Of a stretch of 64,000 nt of DNA, positions 36,892 through 45,794 are shown piece by piece. The position numbers were made by a program, and so were the translations under genes. Source of the DNA: Streptomyces griseoluteus (GTDB lineage: Bacteria > Actinomycetota > Actinomycetes > Streptomycetales > Streptomycetaceae); NCBI GenBank assembly GCA_000717735.1, contig JOBE01000038.1, forward strand, positions 1 to 64,000, written 5' to 3'. The notes beneath the pieces are model-generated. The model did no database searches. It was not told the origin of the DNA and saw only the letters and a program-made list of their open reading frames with translations. Positions within the stretch are counted from its first letter, which is position 1. Each line of letters starts with the position of its first letter.

Positions 36892-37916
36892 TGAACGTAC
36901 GTCGCCTGATACCCAGCACCGCCCTCGCCGGAGCCGTCACCCTCGGCCTCGTCTCCCTCTCCGCCTGTGGAACCTCCGACGCGGCGGGCAAGGACAGCGG
37001 CGGCAAGCTGGACGTGGTGGCCTCCTTCTACCCCATGCAGTACCTGGCCGAGCAGATAGGCGGCGACCACGTCGCCGTCAACACGCTCACCAAGCCCGGC
37101 GTCGAACCCCACGACCTGGAGCTCAAGCCGAAGCAGATCGGCGAGCTCGGCGAGGCCGACGTCATCCTCTACCTCAAGGGCATCCAGCCCGCCGTCGACG
37201 AGGCCATCGCCCAGGCCGGCGTCAAGAACACCGTCGACGCCGCCACCCTCACCAAGCTCGAGGTCCACGGCACCGGAACCGGCGGCCACGAGGGCGAGGC
37301 GGGCCACGAGGGCGAGACCGCCGAGGAGCACGCCGAGCACGCCGGCGAGGGCCACGCGGAAGAGGAGGCGGGCCACGACCACGGCTCCGAGGCCGGCGCC
37401 GACCCGCACGTCTGGCTCGACCCCGTGAAGTACGCCGAGGTCGCCAAGGGCGTCGGCACCGCCCTGGAGAAGGCGGACCCGGACCACGCCGCCGACTACA
37501 AGAAGAACACCGACGCGCTCGTCAAGAAGCTCGGCGACCTGAACACCGACTTCGTGAACGGCCTGAAGAACACCACGACGAAGACCTTCATCACCACCCA
37601 CTCCGCCTTCGGCTACCTCGCCGAGCGGTACGGCCTGGACCAGGAGGGCATCTCCGGCGTGGACCCCGAGTCCGAGCCGAGCCCCGCCCGGATCAAGGAA
37701 CTCCAGGACAAGGCGAAGAAGGAGAAGGTCACCACCGTCTTCTTCGAGACCCTCGCGAGCGACAAGACCGCCAAGACCCTCGCCTCCGACACCGGTCTCA
37801 GGACCGACGTGCTCGACCCGCTCGAGGGAATCACGGACAAGTCCCAGGGCGATGACTACATCGAGGTCATGCAGTCCAACCTCACCGCGCTGAAGAAGGC
37901 CCTCGGCGCCAAGTGA
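36891..37916 (+). CDS. znuA: Zinc ABC transporter substrate-binding lipoprotein
   Basis: 341 residues. Lipoprotein signal ends in the lipobox LSAC with C26. The mature part is a cluster A-I metal-binding protein: VASFYPMQYLAEQIGGDHVAV, PGVEPHDLEL with a metal histidine, the His/Glu-rich mobile loop (about 120-165, HEGE and HAEH repeats, HDHG), DPHVWLDP, THSAFGYLAERYGL and FFETLAS. The His-rich loop is the zinc-specific trait separating ZnuA from Mn-binding relatives. ATG 36891 was chosen over 36882 because the signal MNVRRLIPST starts there. First gene of znuACB, controlled by two Zur boxes. Confidence 0.93.
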   Translation: MNVRRLIPSTALAGAVTLGLVSLSACGTSDAAGKDSGGKLDVVASFYPMQYLAEQIGGDHVAVNTLTKPGVEPHDLELKPKQIGELGEADVILYLKGIQPAVDEAIAQAGVKNTVDAATLTKLEVHGTGTGGHEGEAGHEGETAEEHAEHAGEGHAEEEAGHDHGSEAGADPHVWLDPVKYAEVAKGVGTALEKADPDHAADYKKNTDALVKKLGDLNTDFVNGLKNTTTKTFITTHSAFGYLAERYGLDQEGISGVDPESEPSPARIKELQDKAKKEKVTTVFFETLASDKTAKTLASDTGLRTDVLDPLEGITDKSQGDDYIEVMQSNLTALKKALGAK

Positions 37917-37942
37917 CCGCAGCACAGCAGGAGGTACGCGCC

Positions 37943-38716
37943 ATGGCAGCCCTGGAGCAGGACCCCGTCATTTCCGTCCGCGGAGCCACGGCGGCCCTCG
38001 GCGCCCGGCCCGTCCTCCGGGGCGTCGACCTCACCGTCCACCACGGTGAGGTCGTCGCCCTGCTCGGCGCCAACGGCTCCGGCAAGTCCACCGCCGTCCG
38101 CTCCGTCATAGGTCAGGTGCCGCTGACCGGCGGCCGGATCGAGCTGTTCGGCACGGAGCAGAAGCGGTTCCGCGACTGGGCCCGCGTCGGCTACGTACCC
38201 CAGCGCACGACCGCGGCCAGCGGTGTCCCCGCCACGGTCCGCGAGGTCGTCTCCGCCGGCCGGCTCGCGCGCCGCAGGTTCGGCTGGACGACGAAGGAGG
38301 ACCGGGCCGCCGTCGAGCGGGCCATGGAGCTCGTCGGCCTCGCCGACCGCGCCAAGGACTCCGTCACCGCCCTCTCCGGCGGCCAGCACCAGCGGGTCCT
38401 GATCGCCCGCGCGCTCGCCTCCGAGCCCGACCTGCTGATCATGGACGAGCCGATGGCCGGCGTGGACCTCGGGAGCCAGGAGATCCTGGCCGCGACCCTG
38501 CGCGAGCAGGTCGCCGAGGGCACCTCCGTCCTCCTCGTCCTGCACGAGCTGGGCGCCCTCGAACCGCTCATCGACCGCGCGGTCGTGCTCCGCGACGGCT
38601 GTGTCGTCCACGACGGCCCGCCGCCCGAGGCCCTCGGCCAGCACGCCCTGCCGGGCCACGACCACGTCCACCCCCACGCGGCCGACGAGCCGCTCCGCAC
38701 GGGACTGCTGACCTGA
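37943..38716 (+). CDS. znuC: Zinc ABC transporter ATP-binding protein
   Basis: 257 residues. Walker A GANGSGKS, Q-loop YVPQ, signature LSGGQHQR, Walker B LLIMDEP, and H-loop LVLHELG are all present. The C-terminus is His-rich (GHDHVHPHA), fitting a zinc transporter. The ATG at 37943 is preceded by AGGAGG with eight-base spacing; a GTG at 37913 overlapping the znuA stop is less likely. Energises zinc import with ZnuA and ZnuB. Confidence 0.92.
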   Translation: MAALEQDPVISVRGATAALGARPVLRGVDLTVHHGEVVALLGANGSGKSTAVRSVIGQVPLTGGRIELFGTEQKRFRDWARVGYVPQRTTAASGVPATVREVVSAGRLARRRFGWTTKEDRAAVERAMELVGLADRAKDSVTALSGGQHQRVLIARALASEPDLLIMDEPMAGVDLGSQEILAATLREQVAEGTSVLLVLHELGALEPLIDRAVVLRDGCVVHDGPPPEALGQHALPGHDHVHPHAADEPLRTGLLT

Positions 38717-38717
38717 C

Positions 38718-39617
38718 ATGGACTTCCTCGAACCTGCCTTCATGCAGCGGGCGCTCCTCGCGGCCGTCCTCGTCGGCATCACCGCCCCCGCCGTCGGCAT
38801 CTACCTCGTCCAGCGCCGCCAGGCGCTGATGGGCGACGGCATCGGCCACGTCGCCATGACCGGTGTCGGCCTCGGCTTCCTGCTGAACTCCAACCCGGTC
38901 TGGATGGCGACGCTCGTCGCCGTCGCGGGCTCCGTCGCGATGGAACTGATCCGGGCGTACGGGAAGACCCGGGGCGACCTCGCGCTCGCCCTGCTCTTCT
39001 ACGGCGGCATGGCCGGCGGCGTCCTGCTGATCAACCTGTCGCCGACCGGCTCCAACGCCAACCTGACCTCGTACCTCTTCGGCTCGCTCTCCACGGTCTC
39101 CACCGAGGACGTGACGGCGATCAGCATCCTGGCCGCCTTCGTGGTCCTGGTCACCGTCGGCCTGCGCCGGCAGCTCTTCGCGGTCAGCCAGGACGAGGAG
39201 TTCGCCCGGGTCACCGGACTGCCGGTGCGCGCCCTGAACCTGCTGATCGCGGTCACGGCCGCGGTGACGGTCACGGTCGCGATGCGGGTCGTGGGCCTGC
39301 TGCTCGTCAGCGCGCTCATGGTGGTGCCGGTGGCGGCGGCCCAGCAGCTGTCGAAGTCGTTCCGGGCGACCTTCGTCCTCGCGGTGGCGACCGGCGTCAC
39401 GGTCACCCTGGCGGGCACGGTCACCTCGTACTACCAGGACGTCCCGCCCGGCGCGACGATCGTCCTGTACGCGATCGGGATCTTCATCGCCCTGACCCTG
39501 CTCGCCGCCCCGCTCGCCCGGCGGCGGGCCCGGGCCGCGGAGCAGGCGTCGGCGGACTGTGACGCCCGCTGCGTGCCCACCACCCGGCAGCCGAAGGACG
39601 ACGTGAAGGTGCTCTGA
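38718..39617 (+). CDS. znuB: Zinc ABC transporter permease
   Basis: 299 residues, about eight membrane helices of the ABC-3 (Mn/Zn) permease family: APAVGIYLVQRRQALMGDGIGHVAM, the cytoplasmic coupling region ALALLFYGGMAGGVLL, LRRQLFAVSQDEEFARVTGL and MRVVGLLLVSALMVVPVAAA. The ATG is one base after the znuC stop. A 30-residue hydrophilic tail includes two cysteines (ASADCDARCVP). Confidence 0.93.
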   Translation: MDFLEPAFMQRALLAAVLVGITAPAVGIYLVQRRQALMGDGIGHVAMTGVGLGFLLNSNPVWMATLVAVAGSVAMELIRAYGKTRGDLALALLFYGGMAGGVLLINLSPTGSNANLTSYLFGSLSTVSTEDVTAISILAAFVVLVTVGLRRQLFAVSQDEEFARVTGLPVRALNLLIAVTAAVTVTVAMRVVGLLLVSALMVVPVAAAQQLSKSFRATFVLAVATGVTVTLAGTVTSYYQDVPPGATIVLYAIGIFIALTLLAAPLARRRARAAEQASADCDARCVPTTRQPKDDVKVL

Positions 39618-39678
39618 TCTGGGACACACGGGGGACTGGCAGAATGGCGGGGGCAGACAAGCATTCAAGGAGGCCCCC

Positions 39679-40089
39679 GTGGTGACGGCAGGACCCCCCG
39701 TACGAGGCCGCTCGACCAAGCAGCGGGCCGCCGTGTCGGCGGCGCTGAACGAGGTGGACGAGTTCCGCAGCGCCCAGGAGCTGCACGACATGCTCAAGCA
39801 CCGCGGCGACTCGGTCGGCCTCACCACCGTCTACCGCACGCTCCAGTCCCTCGCGGACGCGGGCGAGGTGGACGCGCTGCGCACCAGCGACGGCGAGACG
39901 GTGTACCGCCGCTGCTCGACCGGCGACCACCACCACCACCTGGTCTGCCGCGTCTGCGGCAAGGCCGTCGAGGTGGAGGGCCCGATGGTGGAGCAGTGGG
40001 CCGAGACGATCGCCTCGGAGCACGGCTTCGTGAACGTGGCGCACACGGTCGAGATCTTCGGCACGTGCGCGGACTGCGCGGAGAAGTGA
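39679..40089 (+). CDS. zur: Zinc uptake regulator (Fur family)
   Basis: 136 residues. Winged helix with SAQELHDMLKHRGDSVGLTTVYRTLQSLADAGEV; metal-binding region GDHHHHLVCRVCGK and C-terminal FGTCADC, giving the two CxxC structural zinc pairs and the sensory histidines of Zur. It represses znuACB with zinc bound. GGAGG at 39669-39673 serves either GTG 39679 or GTG 39682; the second has the better spacing. It follows znuB by about 60 bases and may share its transcript, forming a feedback loop. Confidence 0.93.
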   Translation: MVTAGPPVRGRSTKQRAAVSAALNEVDEFRSAQELHDMLKHRGDSVGLTTVYRTLQSLADAGEVDALRTSDGETVYRRCSTGDHHHHLVCRVCGKAVEVEGPMVEQWAETIASEHGFVNVAHTVEIFGTCADCAEK

Positions 40090-40097
40090 CCTGACGT

Positions 40098-40141
40098 GCG
40101 AGTGGGCCCGCACCGGAGGATTCCGGTGCGGGCCCACTCGC
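40098..40141. terminator. Bidirectional terminator, 20-bp stem
   Basis: GCGAGTGGGCCCGCACCGGA (40098-40117) and TCCGGTGCGGGCCCACTCGC (40122-40141) pair perfectly over a GGAT loop, between convergent zur and the YcxB-like gene. Confidence 0.93.
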
Positions 40142-40144
40142 GTG

Positions 40145-40657
40145 TCACACCCGTACGGTGTTCCGGTCCAGGATCGCCCGCAGCCGGTCCGCGTCGGCCG
40201 GGTCGGCGAGCCCGCGCTTGGGCAGGTAGGCGAGGCCGGTGCCGGACGTGCGGTCCGTGAACAGGACGAAGAGCCGGGGCGTCTCGACGTACCGGGTCAG
40301 CAGCGCCCACCGGATCGTCGTGTCGGTGTCCCGCGACGTCCACCGCCCGCCGTCCTCGTCCACGACCGCACGGGCCTCGCCCTGGGACCCGATCAGCCGG
40401 AAGAGGCTCCGGGCAGTCGCCCAGGGGACCAGCTCGGCGGCGGTCACGGCCACCAGGCCGAGGAGCGCCAGGAGGACCGCCTCTCCCGGGTCCCCGGACA
40501 GCAGGGCGAGCCCGGCGACCAGGACCGCCAGGACGCAGGCACCGCGCGCGGTCCACCGCAGCAGCCGCCACCAGCGGGTGGCCCGCAGCCGGACCCGTAC
40601 CGCCTCGTTCACCTCGGCGAACTCGGCCGAGTAGACGAGCTGCACCCCCTCCCCCAC
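40145..40657 (-). CDS. YcxB-like family membrane protein
   Basis: 170 residues: a soluble N-terminal stretch (VQLVYSAEFAEVNEAVRVRLRAT), two adjacent hydrophobic helices (about 38-75) and a C-terminal beta-domain (LFVLFTDRTSGTGLAYLPKRGLADPADADRLRAIL) as in YcxB-like proteins. Function unknown. Its start is eight bases from the uppS stop on the same strand, so it is the last gene of a possible recO-uppS-YcxB operon. Confidence 0.8.
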   Translation of the reverse strand: MGEGVQLVYSAEFAEVNEAVRVRLRATRWWRLLRWTARGACVLAVLVAGLALLSGDPGEAVLLALLGLVAVTAAELVPWATARSLFRLIGSQGEARAVVDEDGGRWTSRDTDTTIRWALLTRYVETPRLFVLFTDRTSGTGLAYLPKRGLADPADADRLRAILDRNTVRV

Positions 40658-40664
40658 GGCGGCC

Positions 40665-41489
40665 TCAGGCCTTGTCGAGGACGGCCATGTCGGCCGGGTC
40701 GACGCCGCCGAAGCGCCGGTCGCGCTGGGCGTACTCGACGCAGGCGCGCCACAGGTCGCGGCGGTCGAAGTCCGGCCACAGCACGTCCTGGAAGACCATC
40801 TCGGCGTACGCGCTCTGCCAGATCAGGTAGTTGGAGGTGCGCTGCTCGCCACTGGGCCGCAGGAAGAGGTCCACGTCCGGCATGTCCGGGTAGTAGAGGT
40901 ACTTCTGGATGGTCTTCTCGGTGATCTTCGCCGGGTCGAGCCGGCCCGCCTTCACGTCCTCCGCGAGGGCCTGCGCCGCGTCCGTGAGCTCCGCGCGTCC
41001 GCCGTAGTTCATGCAGAAGTACAGCGTCAGCTTGGTGTTGTCCTTGGTCTGCTCCTGCGCGACCTGGAGCTCCTTGGCGACCGACTTCCACAGCTTGGGC
41101 ATGCGGCCGACCCAGCGCACCCGGATGCCGAGCTCGTCGAGCTGGTCGCGGGTCTTGCGGATGAAGTCGCGGTTGAAGTTCATCAGGAAGCGCACCTCCT
41201 CGGGCGAGCGCTTCCAGTTCTCGGTGGAGAAGGCGTACAGCGAGATCGCGCCCACCCCCATCTCGATCGCGCCCTGGAGCACGTCGAGCACCTGCTCGGC
41301 GCCGACCTTGTGCCCCTCGGTGCGGGGCAGGCCGCGCTCCTTGGCCCAGCGGCCGTTGCCGTCCATGACGATCGCGACGTGCTCCGGGACGAACTCGGAC
41401 TGGAGCTTCGGCGGACGGGCGCCGGACGGGTGCGGCTCGGGAGTCGAGTACTCCCGACGCTGGCGGCCGAGGAGTCGTGCGATGGCCAT
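40665..41489 (-). CDS. uppS: Isoprenyl (undecaprenyl) diphosphate synthase, cis-type
   Basis: 274 residues. The cis-prenyltransferase core starts at [27 protein letters not shown] (catalytic Asp in MDGNGRWA), with [31 protein letters not shown] and the C-terminal [24 protein letters not shown]. It makes the lipid carrier for peptidoglycan at the membrane face. A basic N-terminal extension of about 35 residues is common in Streptomyces. Lies downstream of recO, 13 bases apart. Confidence 0.94.
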   Translation of the reverse strand: MAIARLLGRQRREYSTPEPHPSGARPPKLQSEFVPEHVAIVMDGNGRWAKERGLPRTEGHKVGAEQVLDVLQGAIEMGVGAISLYAFSTENWKRSPEEVRFLMNFNRDFIRKTRDQLDELGIRVRWVGRMPKLWKSVAKELQVAQEQTKDNTKLTLYFCMNYGGRAELTDAAQALAEDVKAGRLDPAKITEKTIQKYLYYPDMPDVDLFLRPSGEQRTSNYLIWQSAYAEMVFQDVLWPDFDRRDLWRACVEYAQRDRRFGGVDPADMAVLDKA

Positions 41490-41502
41490 GGTGTGGTCTC
41501 TC

Positions 41503-42252
41503 CTAGTTTTTCTCGACGTACCGCAGGGAGCGCAGGCCGCGCTCCAGGTGCCAGTGCAGATAGGCGGACACGAGTCCGCTGCCCTCCCTGACGTGACGCG
41601 GCTCGCACGCGTCCGCCGTCGCCCAGTCGCCGGTGAGCAGCGCGCTGAGCAGGCCTACGGCCTCCGCAGAGGGTACGACGCTTCCGGGCACCCGGCAGTC
41701 GCCGCATATGACGCCGCCCGCCGCGACCGAGAAGAACCGGTTGGGGCCGTGGAGTCCGCATTTCGCACAGTCGTCGAAGCTGGGGGCGTAGCCGTTCACG
41801 GCGAGGGAGCGCAGCAGGAAGGCGTCCAGGATGAGGTGGGGGGCGTGCTCGCCCCTGGCGAGCGTCCGCAGGCCCCCGACGAGCAGCAGGTACTGCTGCA
41901 CGGCGGGCTCGCCCTCGTGGTCGGTGAACCGCTCGGCCGTCTCCAGCATGGCGGTGCCGGCGGTGTAGCGGGCGTAGTCGGTGACGATGCCGCTGCCGTA
42001 CGCGGCGATGGTCTCGCTCTGCGTGCACAGCGGCAGACCGCGCCCGACCAGCTCGCTCCCGCGGACGAAGAACTGCACGTCCACGTGCGAGAACGGTTCG
42101 AGCCGGGCCCCGAACTTCGACTTCGTCCGCCGCACCCCGCGCGCCACGGCGCGTACGCGCCCGTGACCGCGCGTGAGGATGGTGATGATGCGGTCCGCTT
42201 CACCCAGCTTCTGGGTGCGCAGCACGATGCCGTCGTCGCGGAACAGACTCAT
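41503..42252 (-). CDS. recO: DNA repair protein RecO
   Basis: 249 residues. The N-terminal OB fold begins [41 protein letters not shown]; the helical core follows, and a four-cysteine zinc site is built by FDDCAKCG and VICGDC. It loads RecA on gapped DNA with RecR. ATG overlaps the LysR gene stop by four bases (42249-42252). Confidence 0.93.
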   Translation of the reverse strand: MSLFRDDGIVLRTQKLGEADRIITILTRGHGRVRAVARGVRRTKSKFGARLEPFSHVDVQFFVRGSELVGRGLPLCTQSETIAAYGSGIVTDYARYTAGTAMLETAERFTDHEGEPAVQQYLLLVGGLRTLARGEHAPHLILDAFLLRSLAVNGYAPSFDDCAKCGLHGPNRFFSVAAGGVICGDCRVPGSVVPSAEAVGLLSALLTGDWATADACEPRHVREGSGLVSAYLHWHLERGLRSLRYVEKN

Positions 42253-43232
42253 GGGCCCATTCTCCCGTACGGCGGGGGCGCGCCGACCACGGGCCGGATC
42301 TCGGGACAGCCCTCCGGCCGGACATCCGGGAAGGCTTCGCGCATACGGGCGAGGAGGGCCGCGGCCGCCGGGGCGGCGGGGCCGTCCGCCGGCCAGGCGA
42401 GGGCGACCCGGCCGCGGAGGTCCGGTTCGGTGAGGGGAAGGGTACGGAGCCCCAGCGCGTCCGCCGCCCCGGGCGGGGGATCCGGGAGGACCGCGACACC
42501 GAGGCCTCGGGCGGCGAGCCGCGCCAGGACGTGCGGAACGGCGGCCTCGAAGGCGATGTGGGGCCGGAAGCCCGCCCGCGTACAGGCGCGCTCCAGGACG
42601 CCTCGCAGGCCGGTGCCGCGCGGAAGGCTGATAAGGGGACGGCCCGCGAGCGCGGCGAGCGGGACGGCCGTGCGGCCGTCGAGGGTGGTGAGCAGCGGGT
42701 CGTCCGGGGCCATGGCGGCGACCAGGGGCACGTCGACGAGGACCTGGAGACTGACGCCCTGCGGGGGCTCCTCCTCGGCGAGGCCGATCACCGCGAGGTC
42801 GAGTTCGCCGCGGCGCAGGGCGTCGAGCATCCGCTCCGACGTGTCGTCGGTGAGAGAGATCTCCACCTGCGGGTGGTCGTCGTGGAAGTCGGCCAGGGCG
42901 GCGGCGACGTCGAACTCGTCGGCGGCGGCGGCGCCGGACACGAGCCCGATGGTGACCTGCCCCCTGACGAGCCCGGCGAACTCGTCCACGGTCCGCCGCA
43001 GCCCCTCGACGGCCGCGAGCGCCGCCCGCGCGAAGGGCAGTACCGCCTCACCGACGGCGGTCGTGGTCACCGTCCGGCCGGAGCGGTCGAGCAGCGGCTG
43101 CCCGAGCTCCCGCTCCAGCTGCCGGATCTGGGCGCTCACCCCCGGCTGCGCGAGGTGGAGGCGGGCGGCGGCGCGGGTGAAATTGGCCTCCTCGACGACG
43201 GCGAGGAAGTACTGCAGCTGGCGAAGCTCCAT
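42249..43232 (-). CDS. LysR family transcriptional regulator
   Basis: 327 residues. Winged helix MELRQLQYFLAVVEEANFTRAAARLHLAQPGVSAQIRQLERELGQPLL, a linker helix, and a substrate domain (VTIGLVSGAAAADEFDVAAALADFHDDHP; LVAAMAPDDPLL). A Gly/Pro-rich tail ends the protein. Its stop overlaps the recO start (ATGA), while the start faces a maleylpyruvate isomerase-family gene 71 bases away, the likely regulatory target in the usual LysR manner. Effector unknown. Confidence 0.9.
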   Translation of the reverse strand: MELRQLQYFLAVVEEANFTRAAARLHLAQPGVSAQIRQLERELGQPLLDRSGRTVTTTAVGEAVLPFARAALAAVEGLRRTVDEFAGLVRGQVTIGLVSGAAAADEFDVAAALADFHDDHPQVEISLTDDTSERMLDALRRGELDLAVIGLAEEEPPQGVSLQVLVDVPLVAAMAPDDPLLTTLDGRTAVPLAALAGRPLISLPRGTGLRGVLERACTRAGFRPHIAFEAAVPHVLARLAARGLGVAVLPDPPPGAADALGLRTLPLTEPDLRGRVALAWPADGPAAPAAAALLARMREAFPDVRPEGCPEIRPVVGAPPPYGRMGP

Positions 43233-43303
43233 AAGCAGTGATTCTAGTGAGGAGAAGTACCCGGTCTTGGACTTCTGGAAGATGCTTCGGCACGCTGGCG
43301 ATC

Positions 43304-43915
43304 ATGGAGACCACGGCAGGGATACGCGCGGAGATCGCGGCCGAGCGGCGCGAACTGGCGGACGTCCTGGACGGGCTGACCGATGAGCAGTGGGACGTGC
43401 CGTCGTTGTGCGGCGGCTGGCGCGTACGGGAGGTCGCCGGCCATATGAGCATGGGGTTCCGGTACTCGCTCGGCAGGACGGCGCTGGAACTCGCCCGCGC
43501 GCGCGGCGACCTGCACCGGATGACCGACCGTCTCGCGCGCCGGGACGCCGCCGCCCTGTCCCCGCGCGAACTCGCGGCAGCACTGCGGGACAACGCCCGT
43601 CACCCCTGGAAGCCGCCGGTGGGCGGTCTGCCGGCGGCCCTCGGCCACGACGTGATCCACGGCCTGGACATCACCGTCCCGCTCGGCCTCGGGCGCCGGG
43701 TCCCGGAGAAGCGCCTGCGGATCCTGCTGGCGACCGTGACCCCTCGGACGCTCCGCTTCTTCAAGGCGGACCTCGAAGGCGTCACGCTGCGGGCCACGGA
43801 CCTGGACTGGTCGTACGGAACAGGAGTTCAGGTAGTGCGCCGCCCCGCCCAGGAACTCCTGCTGCTCGCCTACGGACGCACACTCCACCGACCGGCAGAG
43901 AGGGAAGCGTCATGA
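43304..43915 (+). CDS. Maleylpyruvate isomerase family mycothiol-dependent enzyme (DinB-like fold)
   Basis: 203 residues. The N-terminal MDMPI_N / DinB-2 domain reads IAAERRELADVLDGLTDEQWDVPSLCGGWRVREVAGHM, with the first metal histidine in AGHM, the second set in LGHDVIHGLDI. This family uses mycothiol or other thiols; the exact reaction of this member is unknown. ATG 43304 follows a GGC-rich spacer; the frame is open from 43238. Stop overlaps the next ATG by four bases. Confidence 0.83.
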   Translation: METTAGIRAEIAAERRELADVLDGLTDEQWDVPSLCGGWRVREVAGHMSMGFRYSLGRTALELARARGDLHRMTDRLARRDAAALSPRELAAALRDNARHPWKPPVGGLPAALGHDVIHGLDITVPLGLGRRVPEKRLRILLATVTPRTLRFFKADLEGVTLRATDLDWSYGTGVQVVRRPAQELLLLAYGRTLHRPAEREAS

Positions 43916-44370
43916 CGTACTCGCACGAGGACGAGGAGCTGGTGAAGCAGCCGATCGGCTACTGGACGTGGGCCGCGAACAAGACCCTGTCGGCCTTCGT
44001 CAGGGGACGGCTCGCGGCGATCGGGATCACCCAGCCCCAGTGGTGGGTGCTGCACCAGGTGCTGTACGGCGAGGACGGTGCCACCCGGGACGAGGTGATC
44101 ACAGCCCAGCAGGCCAACCTGGACGTCGGCGCCGCCGGCCTGGCGCCCGACATCAACCTCCTGACGGAACGGACCCTGCCCGTCCTGGACGCGGACGGCC
44201 GCCTCCAAATCACCGACGACGGCAGGGCGCTGCACGCGCACGCCGCCCGTACGCAGCGGGCCGGCCGGGAACACGTACACGCCGGCATCACGGACGAGGA
44301 GTACCTGATCACTCTGAAGGTCCTTCAGCGCATGATCCGCAACGCGGGCGGAGACGTGTCACCGGCCTGA
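43912..44370 (+). CDS. MarR-like winged-helix regulator
   Basis: 152 residues. The region LVKQPIGYWTWAANKTLSAFVRGRLAAIGITQPQWWVLHQV is a MarR-type N-terminus; the wing is LPVLDADGRLQITDDGRALHAH and the C-terminal helix EEYLITLKVLQRMIRN. Coupled by ATGA to the maleylpyruvate isomerase-family gene. The recognition helix (DVGAAGLAPDINLL) is poorly conserved, so DNA binding is probable but not certain. Confidence 0.75.
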   Translation: MTYSHEDEELVKQPIGYWTWAANKTLSAFVRGRLAAIGITQPQWWVLHQVLYGEDGATRDEVITAQQANLDVGAAGLAPDINLLTERTLPVLDADGRLQITDDGRALHAHAARTQRAGREHVHAGITDEEYLITLKVLQRMIRNAGGDVSPA

Positions 44371-44388
44371 CAGCCGTACGGGGGTGGT

Positions 44389-44610
44389 TCAGGGCACCTC
44401 GCCCCGGCTCCGGGCGTTGACGTGCGCCGTGGCGGCGCTCAGGCGCTCCGACGAGGTCGCCTCCCGGACGTCCTCGGGCTCCACGTCCCACTCCCGTCCG
44501 CCACCGAGCGGGCGGATCTGGACGTACGGCCCCTCGTGGCCCATCACTCTCCCGACCCGCCCGGTGCGGATCTCCACGACGTACGACCCGATGGGCAGTG
44601 CGGCTGTCAT
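44389..44610 (-). CDS. Small hypothetical protein 1 next to XRE/DUF397 pair
   Basis: 73 residues, MTAALPIGSYVVEIRTGRVGRVMGHEGPYVQIRPLGGGREWD: a small beta-barrel-like pattern with an SH3/KOW-like look (VGRVMGHEGPYVQI), then a basic helix to the end. Its ATG overlaps the stop of the upstream small gene (44607-44610). Such proteins are common beside XRE/DUF397 regulators in Streptomyces. Function unknown. Confidence 0.75.
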   Translation of the reverse strand: MTAALPIGSYVVEIRTGRVGRVMGHEGPYVQIRPLGGGREWDVEPEDVREATSSERLSAATAHVNARSRGEVP

Positions 44611-44828
44611 GACCGGCTCTCCTCCCCCGGCAGTAGGGCTGCGGCGATGAGCCGCGCCGTTTCCGCCGTGCAGCATCCCAATTCGACGAGCGGCCGCGGG
44701 GGGTCTGCGGCGAGGGTGACGACGTCGAGCCCGAGCGAGGGGAGCGTGATTCCCGCCCTCGCAAGCGCCTCGCGCAATTCCGTCACTGCCTCTTGTGCGG
44801 CTTCGAGTGTCCCCGTGGTCGTCTTCAT
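44607..44828 (-). CDS. Small hypothetical protein 2 next to XRE/DUF397 pair
   Basis: 73 residues starting MKTTTGTLEAAQEAVTELREALARAGITLPSL, an amphipathic helix, then VVTLAADPPRPLVELGCCTAETARLIAAALL with two adjacent cysteines. AAGGA lies seven bases before the ATG at 44828. Divergent from the XRE regulator across 132 bases. Operon with the downstream 73-residue gene (ATGA overlap). Function unknown. Confidence 0.75.
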   Translation of the reverse strand: MKTTTGTLEAAQEAVTELREALARAGITLPSLGLDVVTLAADPPRPLVELGCCTAETARLIAAALLPGEESRS

Positions 44829-44923
44829 GATGTCTTCCTTCACCAACGTATGCCTTTCTGAATCCATTTCCTGCTTCGCCTCTCCAGGGTGGGTCGGGAT
44901 CCGTAGAATCGGCAGATGCGCAG

Positions 44924-44939
44924 GCCGTACAACTACGGC
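44924..44939. promoter_or_regulatory. Inverted repeat upstream of XRE gene
   Basis: GCCGTA-CAAC-TACGGC is a perfect six-base dyad 21 bases before the XRE ATG. A matching half, CCGTAG, occurs at 44901-44906. It may be the operator of the XRE regulator, affecting both directions. Confidence 0.45.
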
Positions 44940-44960
44940 GTAGGGTCGGGGAGTTAGTTC

Positions 44961-45794
44961 ATGGCCAAAGGCAAGCAGCAGGACGCGTGGGTGTTCTTCG
45001 GCGAGGTCCTGAAGGAACGCAGGGAGGCGGCGGGCCTCACCCAGGAGGAACTGGGCGGACTGGTGTTCGTCTCCGGTGGGTACATCGGCCTGTTCGAGCA
45101 GGGAATTCGAAAGCCGCAGCTGGATGTGGCGAAGAGAATCGACGAAGTCCTACAAACCGGCGGTATTTTCGAACGCACGTGGCGAAAGCTCATCAACAAG
45201 TCGCCGTACGCCTCCTATTTCAGCGAGGTGGCGGAGTTGGAGGCGGTGGCGACGAAGTTGTGCGAGTTCGCGCCGGGGGTCGTACAGGGCTTGATGCAGA
45301 CGGCGTCGTACGCCAGTGCCCTGACGATCGCTGCGAACCCGTTCGCCACGGACGAGTACGTCGCGGAGAAGGTGACCTCCCGACTCAGCCGAGCAGAGAT
45401 CCTCACGAACACTACAAGGCCGGAGTATTGGGCGATCCTGCATGAGCACGTCCTGCTCACCCCTGTCGGCGGTCCGGCGGTCATGGCCGAACAGCTCGAC
45501 CACGTCGCAGCGCTCGTGCGCAGCCGAGCAGCTGTCGTCACCGTGCTGCCGCGGTCAGTCGGAGCCCACGCCTACATGACCGGCACGCTGAAGCTCATGG
45601 AGTTCGCGGACCAGCCGCCAACCGCCTATACGGAGACAGAGTTTTCGGGGACGCTCCTTGATGATCCAGCAGTGGTGAAGCAGGCACAGCGCGCCTACGA
45701 TCTGCTCAGGGTCGCCACGCTGTCGCCGGAGGCGTCCCTCGACCTGATCAAGTCGGCGGCGGAGGACTACAGACGATGCGCTCGTACGACCTGA
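44961..45794 (+). CDS. XRE helix-turn-helix regulator with DUF5753
   Basis: 277 residues. N-terminal XRE domain (VFFGEVLKERREAAGLTQEELGGLVFVSGGYIGLFEQGIRKP) and the DUF5753 domain (LCEFAPGVVQGLMQTASYASAL, YWAILHEHVLLTPVGGPAVMAEQLDHVAALVRSRAAVVTVLP). This WhiJ-like architecture is a Streptomyces hallmark, and its member genes usually come with a DUF397 partner, here overlapping by 19 bases. The codon use is a little less GC-extreme near 45100-45250 than in the neighbours. Confidence 0.92.
   Translation: MAKGKQQDAWVFFGEVLKERREAAGLTQEELGGLVFVSGGYIGLFEQGIRKPQLDVAKRIDEVLQTGGIFERTWRKLINKSPYASYFSEVAELEAVATKLCEFAPGVVQGLMQTASYASALTIAANPFATDEYVAEKVTSRLSRAEILTNTTRPEYWAILHEHVLLTPVGGPAVMAEQLDHVAALVRSRAAVVTVLPRSVGAHAYMTGTLKLMEFADQPPTAYTETEFSGTLLDDPAVVKQAQRAYDLLRVATLSPEASLDLIKSAAEDYRRCARTT

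Noticed and set aside
37913..37942. Earlier GTG start for znuC overlapping the znuA stop
   Set aside because: It would add ten residues unlike other ZnuC, while ATG 37943 has a perfect AGGAGG at the right distance.
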